Counted from the stretch's first letter, positions 27,330 to 35,286 are shown. The stretch is DNA of 64,000 bases from Embleya hyalina (GCF_003967355.1 NZ_BIFH01000019.1:186001-250000); one strand, 5' to 3'. Translations and numbers: made by a program. The notes: generated by a model not told the origin, from the letters alone.

Positions 27330-28042
27330 GTCGGGTTCCGCGACGTGACGGCGGGGCGGAGTTCGGCGGTCCAGTAGCCCTTGGCGAAGACGTGCTCGGG
27401 TCGGACGCCCGCGCCGTGGACGAGTTCGCGGACCGCCCGTACCGCGTGGGCCTCGGCGAGGATGTAGACCTGTTCGAAGCGGCCCGCCCGTATCTCCCGT
27501 GCGACCGGGGCGAGCAGCGCCTGCGGGTCGCCCGCCGGGTGGCCGCCGCGCTCGAGCCAGTGCACCCGGCCCGCCGCGATCGGGAGCCGGTCGGCGGGGG
27601 ATTCGGTCTCGACGACGGCGGTGGCGTCCTGGTCGGCCGGCAGCGCCTCGGTGAGGGCCGCGATCGCCGGCAGGGAGGTTTCGTCGCCGATGAACAGGTG
27701 GCCGTCGGCCGGCCGCAGTTCCAACTTCCCCCGGGGGCCGACGAACTCGACGGGCGAACCCGGTTCGGCGCTCGCGGCCCAGGTGCTGCCCGGCCCGCCG
27801 CCGGTGTGCAGGACCGCGTCGATGTCCCACTCGCCGACCCGCGGACGGGCGTGCCGGATGGTGTAGTGCCGCTTGACCCGGTTCCCGTGGGCGTCGGCGA
27901 GCAGTACCTCGATGTCCTGGGCGGGGCGGGGGGTGAGGCCGATGAGACCCGGTCCGCCCAGGGTGAGTCTGACCGTGCGGGGTGTGAGGTGGCGTCGGGT
28001 CAGGACCGTGCAGTGAAGGGTCGGCTTCATGGGTTTCCTCAT
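27326..28042 (-). CDS. Siderophore-interacting protein (FAD-binding ferric-siderophore reductase)
   Basis: A 238-residue protein of the SIP/ViuB family, which reduces ferric siderophores so iron is released in the cytoplasm. The FAD-binding segment is KRHYTIRHARP (R-x-Y-T/S-x-R), followed by IDAVLHTGGGPGSTWAASA and the C-terminal SIP domain (LFIGDETSLPAIAALTEALP...HWLERGG...VYILAEAHAVRAVRELV). The ATG has GGAGGAAG 7 bases upstream. It forms an operon with the MFS gene and diverges from a TetR gene with operators between them. Confidence 0.92.
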   Translation of the reverse strand: MRKPMKPTLHCTVLTRRHLTPRTVRLTLGGPGLIGLTPRPAQDIEVLLADAHGNRVKRHYTIRHARPRVGEWDIDAVLHTGGGPGSTWAASAEPGSPVEFVGPRGKLELRPADGHLFIGDETSLPAIAALTEALPADQDATAVVETESPADRLPIAAGRVHWLERGGHPAGDPQALLAPVAREIRAGRFEQVYILAEAHAVRAVRELVHGAGVRPEHVFAKGYWTAELRPAVTSRNPT

Positions 28043-28060
28043 GGATCTTCCTCCGGTGCG

Positions 28061-28100
28061 GGTGGTGTCGGGTGGTGTCGGGTGGTGCCGGGTGGTGTCC
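28061..28100. repeat. Four 10-bp tandem repeats in the leader of the SIP operon
   Basis: Four consecutive 10-base units of GGTGGTGTCG (third unit GGTGGTGCCG, fourth ending C) lie immediately upstream of the SIP ribosome site. The unit equals about one helical turn. Confidence 0.7.
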
Positions 28101-28140
28101 GGGGACGGCCGGGCATGCCTGTGACCGGCTCCGTTAATTC

Positions 28141-28194
28141 CGAGGCAGCGTGCCTCGATATGAGGCTAGCATCATTCCGAGACACCGTGTCTTG
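28141..28194. promoter_or_regulatory. Two matched TetR-type operators in the divergent SIP/TetR promoter
   Basis: Site 1 (28141-28157) is a perfect CGAGGCA - 3 bases - TGCCTCG. Site 2 (28178-28194) is CGAGACA - 3 bases - TGTCTTG, with one arm mismatch. The consensus is CGAGRCA-N3-TGYCTYG and the centres are 37 bp apart. Site 2 ends 14 bases before the TetR start, so the regulator likely represses itself and the iron-uptake operon. Confidence 0.7.
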
Positions 28195-28207
28195 ATAGAC
28201 TCGTCCC

Positions 28208-28804
28208 ATGCCACCCACAGCGCACGGTCCGGTCACACCGGGACGCCCCCGCAGCGAAGCGGCGCGGATCGCCGTTCTCCACGCCGTCGACGACATGCTC
28301 GTCGAACAGGGGTACGCGGCGATGACCATGAAGGGCATCGCCGAGCGCGCCGGAGTCGGGCGCCAGACCGTCTACCGGTGGTGGTCCACCAAGGCCGAGA
28401 TCCTGCTGGAGGCGAGCACGTCCGACGCCGCCCACGAGTTGGCCGTCGAGCCGCAGGCCGGTCCCGCCGACGAACTCCTCGCCTTCCTCGCGGCGCTGAC
28501 CGACTTCCTCACCGCCTCGCCGGCCGGCCTGGCCTACCGGGCGCTGCTGGGCGAGGCGCAACACGACACCGCGGTGCGCGATCTGGTCCGCGCCGCCGAC
28601 CTCGTCGGCACCGCCACCTCGGCCGTACTCGCCCGTGTGCGCCCACACGCCCCCGCCATGCCCGCCCCGCCCCTGGCCGCCGCCCAACTCGCCGGCCCCG
28701 TCGTCGCCGTCCTCCTGGAGACGGGCACCCCCCTGACACCGCCCCAACTCGCCGACCACACCCGGCTTCTCCTCGACGCCTGGACAGCCGACCCCCGACA
28801 CTGA
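28208..28804 (+). CDS. TetR/AcrR family transcriptional regulator
   Basis: A 198-residue repressor. The N-terminal helix-turn-helix (about 18-64) reads RIAVLHAVDDMLVEQGYAAMTMKGIAERAGVGRQTVYRWWSTKAEIL, with the typical TVYRWW recognition helix. The remaining helical part is a TetR_C-like ligand-binding and dimerisation domain. It diverges from the siderophore-interacting/MFS operon, and the two palindromes at 28141-28194 are its likely binding sites. Confidence 0.92.
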   Translation: MPPTAHGPVTPGRPRSEAARIAVLHAVDDMLVEQGYAAMTMKGIAERAGVGRQTVYRWWSTKAEILLEASTSDAAHELAVEPQAGPADELLAFLAALTDFLTASPAGLAYRALLGEAQHDTAVRDLVRAADLVGTATSAVLARVRPHAPAMPAPPLAAAQLAGPVVAVLLETGTPLTPPQLADHTRLLLDAWTADPRH

Positions 28805-28885
28805 GCCACCCGACACGGCCCGAGCCCGACCCGGATGTGTCGGGTCCCGGTCGGTCCGAAGGGGAATGCGGCCCGGGAGGGGTTC

Positions 28886-29608
28886 TCAGGAGGGACCGGA
28901 GTCGACTTCGATGTCGTAGGACGGCGTCGTGATGGAGCGCAGGGGGGAGTCGAGTTTTTCGACGCGGAGGATGTAGGTGCCCGGAGACAGATCGGCGATG
29001 ATCTGGTAGCGGCCGGTGAAGCCGGGTTCGGTCCCGGTCCAGTAGCCGGAGCCCAGGCTGTGCTTGAGGATGAATCCGTTGGGCTGCACGATCGCCGGGT
29101 AGACCGGGCTGATCGCGCCCCTGACCAGGGTGAAGGACGCCCCGGCATGCGCGTTCGCGCCCGGTGTGGCGGTCAGCTTGAAGGAGAAGTATCGAGTGTT
29201 GAACGGGGAGCCGGAGGTGAGCGGCCCGCAGCCCTTGGCGGACACGTGACCGTCGACCACGCCGAGCCGGTGGGGGTCGGTGAAGGTGCCGCTGCCGAGG
29301 AGCCCGCCGCAGTCCAGACCCTGGGTTCCGGTGGGCCGGGTGTTGCCGCCGGCCGGAGTACTGCTCCTCTTGGAGGGCGTGGTGGCGATCGGCGACGGGG
29401 CGGCCCTGCGGGTCGGTGACGCGGAGGTGGTGGTCGGCGACGGGGGCAGGCCGAGGGTGGGGGGCGGTGTGGGTGCGCTCGGCTGCTGCGGCGCGGAGGT
29501 TGCGCTCGAGGTGGGCGTTTTCGCGGCGGTCGTTTTCTCCAGCGACGAGTTGTCGCACCCTCCGGCGATTGGTAACGCGCAGATCAGCAGTATGAGCTTT
29601 CGATGCAT
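28886..29608 (-). CDS. Lipoprotein of unknown function
   Basis: A 240-residue predicted lipoprotein: start ATG with AGGGAAGG two bases away, a signal peptide MHRKLILLICALPIAGGC with the lipobox at IAGGC, then a Ser/Thr/Pro linker (about 25-95). The globular C-terminal part (about 98-240) has a Cys pair (LDCGGLL and KGCGPL) and a strand-rich ending (GRYQIIADLSPGTYILRVEKLDSP), like a carbohydrate- or ligand-binding beta sandwich with a GTY(I/T)LRV strand. I do not recognise a named family. Confidence 0.7.
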   Translation of the reverse strand: MHRKLILLICALPIAGGCDNSSLEKTTAAKTPTSSATSAPQQPSAPTPPPTLGLPPSPTTTSASPTRRAAPSPIATTPSKRSSTPAGGNTRPTGTQGLDCGGLLGSGTFTDPHRLGVVDGHVSAKGCGPLTSGSPFNTRYFSFKLTATPGANAHAGASFTLVRGAISPVYPAIVQPNGFILKHSLGSGYWTGTEPGFTGRYQIIADLSPGTYILRVEKLDSPLRSITTPSYDIEVDSGPS

Positions 29609-29924
29609 GGCCTTCCCTGAGAATGGTCGGCGGTCCGGGAGGACCGGGTATGGATGATGGTCTTCTGCCATCGATGGCTCGGAAGGAATGGCCGCCCGGT
29701 CCTCCGGGATGCTCCGACCACCGATCGAGAACTGCGGTCATCGCCGTATAGGGGGCCGGTCGGCGGAGAGTTCTCCGGGCCACGGAAGAGTCGGCTCAAG
29801 GGCCGGTGTTTCGGATGTGCGCGTCGGCGTGTGGCATCGCCCGTGCCGCGTTCCTCGTCTCGGTGTTGTCCTGGCAGATGGTCTCGACCCGGGTGCCGAT
29901 GAACCACGAGGAGGCCATGCGATG
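29609..29924. other. Intergenic region
   Basis: No gene, hairpin or clear promoter is seen here. Base composition becomes more AT-rich toward 29940. Confidence 0.4.
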
Positions 29925-30986
29925 CTACTCCCAGACCGCACCGGATTTAATTAGACTGGGATATTCTGTTGAATTATTGCCGCCGGTGCGAAACGGAGCC
30001 CCCTGGTCGTCGATGATCAATGTCCCTTGTTTGCCCTGATAGGTCCAATCCAGTGCGAGTTTCCAGGCGATAACGCAATCGCATGCCCGCCAATTTATTA
30101 CCGGGCTTTGTGCCTCGATTCCGAATCTTTGAGTGTCGTTCCCGGCGACTTTGTAACTGAATTCTTCGCCGCCTTCCTGCCTGACGCGTGGATTTGCATC
30201 GGCAAAGTCGATTACCATCCGGGGGCTGATGGGTAATCCTGAACCACAGCCGAGTCGGAGAACCACGTTGGTGCCCGGGGCCAGTTTGCTCTCCTGCCGT
30301 TCGATCACGCGGATGGCCCGAAGAGTGACGTTGTAGTCGCGCCTCCCCTCGACGGTCACCACGATGGGCGTGGTGCCGTGGTCGATGCCACCGAGTCCGT
30401 GGGCCCACTCGGCCGTCGGCTCTCCCGGGGGAACCGGGATGTCTCGAGGGCTTTTGCCGGGGAACGACCAGCCGTGGCACTTGTTCGGGTCCGGTGCGTA
30501 GTCCACGCTCGCGGTCAGCGGTGGTGTGTCCGCGACGCCCACGCCCGGCGGGCTCGTGGTGGGGGGTTGTGCACCCGGACCGTCATCACTCGGGAGGATC
30601 GACGGGACCGTGGCGGCAGGCGGCTTCTCCGGGCCGGGGACGAGCGGTCCTGCGCCTCGAGTCCGGTTGCCCGAGCCGGTGTCATTCTCCCGCACGGCCA
30701 CGAAGACGATGACAGCGACAATTCCCATGGCCACCAGGGCCGTCATGGCCACCAGCACAGGCGAGTTCACGTGCATCACGTTGTGGTTTCCGGTGACGAC
30801 CGTTTTCACGTTGTTCCCCGCCGCCACGCTTCCACCGCTCGCGTGAATGCTCGGCCACTCGGGTGCGGCCTGCGTCGGTGCGACCGGGGCCAACGCCCGA
30901 TCGGACGTTTCACCTTCCCCGCCGATGCCGGCGGATTCGTCGTCACGGCCGGGGCGAAGACGGGACCGTGTAAAGCGAAAGGTCAT
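29925..30986 (-). CDS. Single-pass membrane protein with extracellular domain, unknown function
   Basis: A 353-residue protein. The N-terminal cytoplasmic part ends with a Gly/Asn repeat (HASGGSVAAGNNVKTVVTGN) often found before membrane helices in actinomycete effector-type proteins. A transmembrane helix follows (about 76-98), then a Pro-rich linker and an extracellular domain with Cys pairs (NKCHGW, LGCGSG, RACDCV). Strand segments such as TPIVVTVEGRRDYNVTLRAIRVIERQ suggest a beta sandwich. The last third has lower GC content than neighbouring genes. The start is uncertain because no strong ribosome site precedes the ATG. Confidence 0.65.
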   Translation of the reverse strand: MTFRFTRSRLRPGRDDESAGIGGEGETSDRALAPVAPTQAAPEWPSIHASGGSVAAGNNVKTVVTGNHNVMHVNSPVLVAMTALVAMGIVAVIVFVAVRENDTGSGNRTRGAGPLVPGPEKPPAATVPSILPSDDGPGAQPPTTSPPGVGVADTPPLTASVDYAPDPNKCHGWSFPGKSPRDIPVPPGEPTAEWAHGLGGIDHGTTPIVVTVEGRRDYNVTLRAIRVIERQESKLAPGTNVVLRLGCGSGLPISPRMVIDFADANPRVRQEGGEEFSYKVAGNDTQRFGIEAQSPVINWRACDCVIAWKLALDWTYQGKQGTLIIDDQGAPFRTGGNNSTEYPSLIKSGAVWE

Positions 30987-31021
30987 GCGCGGGTTTCATT
31001 CTCGAAGAGAGTCAAGCCGTC

Positions 31022-31288
31022 GTGGTCGGCCGCAGTCGCGTGACACCGCCCTCCGCTTCCCGCGACGAATGGTTGGACCGATGGATCGGTCGTGTGCGGA
31101 ATCGAGATCGTGATCATGCCCGCCTCTTGCGGTCGAAGCTGCCTCCCGACGAACGCATGAAATCGTACTCCGAACGGGCGCGCTATTTCATCGAATCGAC
31201 TTGTCCGGAACGGCTCGGCCGTCAGGTGTGGCGTGATCATTTCCCCCAAGACGTGGCCATCGACCGTGCGGCACCCTTGGATCACTAA
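31022..31288 (+). CDS. Possible small basic protein (weak)
   Basis: An 88-codon frame from GTG 31022 with a believable charged composition (EWLDRWIGRVRNRDRDHARLL...ERARYFIEST). A minus-strand frame over the same bases (30983-31471) ends by ATGA overlap with the membrane protein gene, so the coding strand is not certain. By my reading the codon-position GC pattern favours the plus strand slightly. I recognise no family for either. Confidence 0.3.
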   Translation: MVGRSRVTPPSASRDEWLDRWIGRVRNRDRDHARLLRSKLPPDERMKSYSERARYFIESTCPERLGRQVWRDHFPQDVAIDRAAPLDH

Positions 31289-31726
31289 TCGCGAGAACAC
31301 CCGACACCCTGGCGATGTCCCGCCTCCTTTCACGCACAAATGATCAATTTCGGCAACGTCGCAGGCATTCACGATCGCGTGCGACGTGTCGATGCCTATA
31401 CCAGGAATGCCCCATGGCAGCGATGGGGTCGATGAGATGACGGGGGCGATTGTGGTTCGCGGTGTGCTCAACGCGGGCCGGGGGGTGTCGCGGATATCCC
31501 CATGCGGACCGTGTGGGTGGTCATACCCTCGGGCGGCTGTCCGGAGCGAGTCGTCGGGGCACAGTGCCCCGACGACTCGTCCCGACGACTCGTCCCGGCG
31601 TCCCGGCGGGGGTTCCCATCAGAGGGTCCCGTCGGGTTCGTGGCGGAATCGGCCTTGTTTGTCGGGTGTCTCCCTGTCCCGGTGGCCCTGATGATCCCTA
31701 TGCGGGTCCGCGCCCGACTCGGGGGT
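31289..31726. other. Intergenic region with long palindrome
   Basis: No convincing gene. It contains the palindrome and direct repeats at 31548-31596 and a Gly/Arg-biased open frame on the plus strand that runs antisense into the Imm33-like gene. Confidence 0.4.
31548..31596. repeat. 31-bp near-perfect palindrome followed by two 13-bp direct repeats
   Basis: Arms of 15 bp (31548-31562 and 31564-31578) flank a single central A. The right arm runs into two adjacent copies of GACGACTCGTCCC (31571-31583 and 31584-31596). As RNA it would make a strong hairpin beyond the 3' end of the minus-strand Imm33-like gene, so it may be its terminator. Confidence 0.65.
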
Positions 31727-32410
31727 TCATTCGGGGGGTCGATGATGATCGATGGTCAGCAACTCGGGATCGTGCCAGACGTCCGAATGGCCGGGAGCGA
31801 TGAGGAACCGCCAACCGGGAGGCAGACCCAGATAGGGAAGTACCCGGGGACATCTGTCGAACAAGTGATCTACATGCACCGGCTGAAAGTAGTCGGGGTC
31901 TTGATCCATCTCGCCTTCGCCGGCCCAGAGATACCAGCCGCAGGTCGTCCCCTCGATGGGGTGTCGGAGCCCGTTGATCGGCCATCCGCCCGCTCCGACG
32001 TCGCGGGCGACCCCGACGATGGACCCGAGGACCGGCGGCGACCAGGGCACCTGATGCTCGGAGCACAGTTGCCGCTGCTTCCGGTCGGTCTCCGCCACCA
32101 GGTCGAGCGTATCGACGAAGGAGTTCTGAAAGTCGCGTTCGGCCTTTCGAAGCGGGCTGCCGAAGAACGCCGCATTCGCTTCGCGCAGGCCGACTTCCAA
32201 GACCTGCATGGTCACCAGAACGGCGTCCGCCCCATGAACACCGCTTCCGAACAGATACCGCTGCAAGTCCTCGGGGTCCGGAGACGCCCCCAACTCCGCA
32301 CGCGCCGTTCGCGCCGCTGCTTCGACACGAGCCCTGCGCTCCGGGTCCACTCGCCGTCTCCTCTCGTCCACGGGCCTCTCGACAACCACTACTGCGGAGC
32401 GTCCGGTCAT
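31727..32410 (-). CDS. Imm33-like (DUF2185-related) putative immunity protein
   Basis: A 227-residue cytoplasmic protein. The C-terminal 85 residues (WPINGLRHPIEGTTCGWYLWAG...FQPVHVDHL...PRVLPYLGLPPGWRFLIAPGHSDVWHDPELL) match actinobacterial proteins assigned to the Imm33 immunity domain. The N-terminal 120 residues are helical and charged. Immunity proteins normally neutralise a toxin encoded beside them; no toxin is recognisable here, so it may be an orphan that protects against neighbours. I chose ATG 32410; a GTG 15 bases upstream is also possible. Confidence 0.55.
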   Translation of the reverse strand: MTGRSAVVVVERPVDERRRRVDPERRARVEAAARTARAELGASPDPEDLQRYLFGSGVHGADAVLVTMQVLEVGLREANAAFFGSPLRKAERDFQNSFVDTLDLVAETDRKQRQLCSEHQVPWSPPVLGSIVGVARDVGAGGWPINGLRHPIEGTTCGWYLWAGEGEMDQDPDYFQPVHVDHLFDRCPRVLPYLGLPPGWRFLIAPGHSDVWHDPELLTIDHHRPPE

Positions 32411-32607
32411 GCTGCCCGGAACCACGTCACGGCTTCACCCTCGATGGTTCAACGAAGAGCCGCCGACCTGCGATCGATCCGTCATGACCGGATTCAATCA
32501 GCCACGTCCTCGGGCCACAGGAGCGGCCGGTCGATCGGCACAGGCCCCGGGCGCACGCCGGGTCACCGAAGTGCCCGACAGCCGTGGCCTCCTGGGATCA
32601 TGCCCTC

Positions 32608-33249
32608 ATGAACGTCTGGGCTCACGACGGCCTGCTCTATGAGGTGGAGTCGGGATACAGCCTGCCGGACGACGCTTGGCGGTACGAGTTGGCGGGCATC
32701 TCCGGCGCGCCCGGGACGGGACCGTATCTCGTCGTGCTCATTCCCGACGCCACGCCGGACGACGGTCCCTTCACCCCGAAGCGGGCCGAGCACATCCGGA
32801 CGGTGATCCACGATGGACGGACCCCATGGCCGGTCCTCCTGCGCTTCGTGGATCTGATCGAGGGCTCCGGCGACGTCACCCACGGCCCCGGGGCAACCTC
32901 GAATGTCGGCACCCCGACCTCGTCCAACGACACATGGCAGTTCGCCGACCGGCGATTCGCGGTGAACTCGTACCGCACCGGTGACCGGGATGCCTGGTGT
33001 CACGAGCTGTACGAGGTCGCTCCTCGGACGTCCGGGAACAACTCGATCGAGGTGCGAATCCCCGATGTTCGGCCGGCGGACGGTCCGTTCGTCGCCGCGA
33101 CGGCCGACCGGGCGACGTTCACGGCCCACGGGGCATGGACGCTGCCATGGCCGGTCTTCCGACACTTCCTCGACGTCGTCGAGGCAGCGGGCGACCTCGT
33201 TGCGGACGCGACGACAGCCGGCCGTCCCAAGCCTTTGCCGACACCGTGA
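32608..33249 (+). CDS. Protein with two tandem copies of one domain, unknown function
   Basis: A 213-residue protein formed by an internal duplication. Unit 1 (about 5-85) has WRYELAGIS...LVVLIPDATPDDGPFTP...TPWPVLLRFVDLIEGSGDV and unit 2 (about 110-195) has WCHELYEVA...IEVRIPDVRPADGPFVA...LPWPVFRHFLDVVEAAGDL. The shared pattern is W-x-x-EL, IPD-x-x-P-x-DGPF, PWPV-x-x-x-F-(L/V)D-(L/V)(I/V)E. The compact alpha/beta units look like small immunity-type domains, but no family is recognised. A GTG 24 bases upstream is an alternative start. Confidence 0.6.
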   Translation: MNVWAHDGLLYEVESGYSLPDDAWRYELAGISGAPGTGPYLVVLIPDATPDDGPFTPKRAEHIRTVIHDGRTPWPVLLRFVDLIEGSGDVTHGPGATSNVGTPTSSNDTWQFADRRFAVNSYRTGDRDAWCHELYEVAPRTSGNNSIEVRIPDVRPADGPFVAATADRATFTAHGAWTLPWPVFRHFLDVVEAAGDLVADATTAGRPKPLPTP

Positions 33250-33405
33250 TCGAGGAGGTCGGGATCGCGTCGTCGATCGAGACGTTGAAACGGAACTCGC
33301 GAGGATTCACGGGCAACTGCTGAACGCCTCGGTTCTTCGCCCCGTTCGCGACACCGTCCACAACGGATCACCTCGGCTCGCAGCCGCGATCGAAATCGGA
33401 GTGCG

Positions 33406-33900
33406 TCAGATCCGCTCCCCGGCGTCGCCCGCAATGCCGTCCCGCACGACGTAGGCCCGCGCGGTGGGGCTGCCGAAGAGCGCGCAGGTGACGAGGGTGT
33501 CGCCCGCTCGCTGTGCGTCCGGGAAGAAGCCCGGGTCCGTCGAGTCGACGTCCCTGCTCGGCATCAACCGGACGTCCGGGCCCCGCTCTTCGAGGGTGCG
33601 CGACGAGTTCGACCGCCGGTCGGACCGATCGTGTCGACGAAGTACGCGAGGACGTCGTAGCGACGGGCCGGACGTCGGTCCTGTGCCTGCGGAAGGCGCC
33701 TCGCTGTTGTCGGTAGGGACCGAACGCGTCGATCGTTTCGAAGTCGGCGACGAAACCCCGGCCGGCGAGTCTGTGCCGCAGGTCCGAGGGGCGGGTCGAT
33801 CGCGGCCGAAATCCGGGGAAGGTTGGCCGGATCGGCAGTGCGGAAGCGTTCGATGTTCGTGCTGAATGGGTGGTGATCGAAATCGTCGGCAGCAAAAGGG
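33406..33900 (-). pseudogene. Decayed gene with several frameshifts
   Basis: Protein-like segments on the minus strand lie in three frames in the correct order: ADDFDHHPFSTNIERFRTADPANLPRIS (to about 33815), RHRLAGRGFVADFETIDAFGPYRQQRGAF, RYDVLAYFVDTIGPTGG, then LEERGPDVRLMPSRDVDSTDPGFFPDA...LVTCALFGSPTARAYVV. No single frame is long. This pattern fits a gene broken by at least three indels. The family is not recognised. Confidence 0.45.
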
Positions 33901-33913
33901 AGTCGGAGCGGAC

Positions 33914-34117
33914 ATGGGCGATCTCGTCGTGTGGATGTCGGCGGGACCGGAACCCGGCGCGATCCTGAATGTTTCGGCACGACCCGAGACCGCCACCGTC
34001 GACTACGACCACATCGTCACCTACCACGGCAACGCGGTGGTGGACGTGGGCCCGGGAGCGTACGACCCCGACCGCGAGGCACCGGAACCGACACTCGCCC
34101 ACGCGCCGTACGCCTGA
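33914..34117 (+). CDS. Small acidic protein upstream of the beta-rich protein
   Basis: A 67-residue protein starting at an ATG preceded by a purine-rich GGGAGTCGGAG. It has short strands (DLVVWMSAG, ATVDYDHIVTYHGNAVVDVG) and an acidic tail (DPDREAPEP). No membrane segment or motif. It lies 90 bases before the 343-residue beta-rich gene on the same strand, with a CCCCGG-repeat stretch between, so the two may be co-transcribed. Function unknown. Confidence 0.5.
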   Translation: MGDLVVWMSAGPEPGAILNVSARPETATVDYDHIVTYHGNAVVDVGPGAYDPDREAPEPTLAHAPYA

Positions 34118-34207
34118 CGCCCCCGGGCCCCGGCCCCGGCCCCGGCCCTGCGGCACGCTGACGCCCGCCCACGTACCGCACCCATCACTCGGGAACAAGG
34201 GAGAAGA

Positions 34208-35239
34208 ATGTCGACGTGGACGGCCGTGTCGAACCTTTCGGTGACACTCCAGAACGGCGACCGGAGTTGCGACATCTACGCGAACGGGCGCAACAGGATC
34301 GGCGTGACGATCGCTGTCGAGCCGATCGACGAGAACGCGCAGCCCATCCGGATCGACCCGGAACACCTGCTGGCGAACCTGTGGCTCGTCGACTACGCCG
34401 ACGAGTCGAAGCTTCCTTGGAAGAGCTACGCGAGCTGGTCCTACACCGACGTAGCGAACGAGTTCACCGCGACCCCCGGCGCGTCGAGCGGGCACACCAA
34501 GGCCTCGACGGACGACGACGGGACCCAGCGCGTCACGCTCTATGTGTATTGCTCGCCCGAGGCAGACCCGAAGTCGATCGGCGTGCAGGTCAGGACCGAC
34601 TCCGGCGATGTCGTCAAAAGCTCCCTGAACGGGATGTACCACGGCAAGGTCACCCTCACCCCGAGGGCACCCCTGTCCCATGGGCGGGAGGACATCGACT
34701 GGGACTGCTCACGCACCCCCACCGCCAACGGCGACACCGCGGGGAATGTGACGACGCAGGCCTGGAACTACTACCTGTCCCTGAAAGCCGACGAGAACGA
34801 CTTCGTCTCCTTCTCGGCGAGTCGCTGCTACACCGACGCCGGTTACGACGGGTTCTTCGCATACGACATCACCCCCGACGGTGGGCGTGACAACTTCTAC
34901 GGCGCGTATGTCTGGTTCCGCGAGCCGCACGATTCCGCCTATTACTCCCCGCAGGACGGACACAGCAGGGGTCAGATCGTCAACTTCCCCGCCGTGAACG
35001 CGTGGTGCGACTACGCGACGATCTACGACCGGGAGCATCCCGAGCGATACCTGTGCTTCACCTGGGTGCACTCCACCGCCGGCGGCGGATGGCACATCCC
35101 GAACGGGCCGATGCCCGTGTGGAGGGAGTACTGGCCGATGAAGATCGTCGCCAACGACAAGTACGGCAACACGGGCACGTTCTGGGTGGACGGATCGGAC
35201 GTCACCGACGCGCTCGACATCTATGACCGCGAACCGTGA
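34208..35239 (+). CDS. Beta-strand-rich protein of unknown function, possible secreted or lectin-like effector
   Basis: A 343-residue protein with a good GGGAGAAG site before the ATG. Two parts are apparent: residues 1-155 (VSNLSVTLQNGDRSCDIYANGRNRIGVTI...QRVTLYVYCSP...SIGVQVRTDSG) look like a beta sandwich, and 160-343 are rich in Trp and Tyr (AWNYYLSLKADENDFVSFSASRCYTDAGYDGFFAYDITPDGG...VWFREPHDSAYYSPQDG). There is no signal peptide or membrane helix. The Asn/Gly/Tyr-rich composition differs from neighbouring housekeeping-type genes. I recognise no named family; a phage-tail-like, lectin or toxin-complex component is possible. Confidence 0.6.
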   Translation: MSTWTAVSNLSVTLQNGDRSCDIYANGRNRIGVTIAVEPIDENAQPIRIDPEHLLANLWLVDYADESKLPWKSYASWSYTDVANEFTATPGASSGHTKASTDDDGTQRVTLYVYCSPEADPKSIGVQVRTDSGDVVKSSLNGMYHGKVTLTPRAPLSHGREDIDWDCSRTPTANGDTAGNVTTQAWNYYLSLKADENDFVSFSASRCYTDAGYDGFFAYDITPDGGRDNFYGAYVWFREPHDSAYYSPQDGHSRGQIVNFPAVNAWCDYATIYDREHPERYLCFTWVHSTAGGGWHIPNGPMPVWREYWPMKIVANDKYGNTGTFWVDGSDVTDALDIYDREP

Positions 35240-35286
35240 GAGCCGGAGTCCGTCGGGGATCCTGATCGGGTCGGACGGCACGGTTC

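Noticed and set aside
28061-28100. CRISPR-like repeat array
   Set aside because: The 10-bp units are directly adjacent with no spacers and no cas genes are present.
31571-31596. Attachment-site duplication from the two adjacent 13-mers
   Set aside because: No integrase, tRNA gene or mobile genes lie nearby and the copies touch each other.
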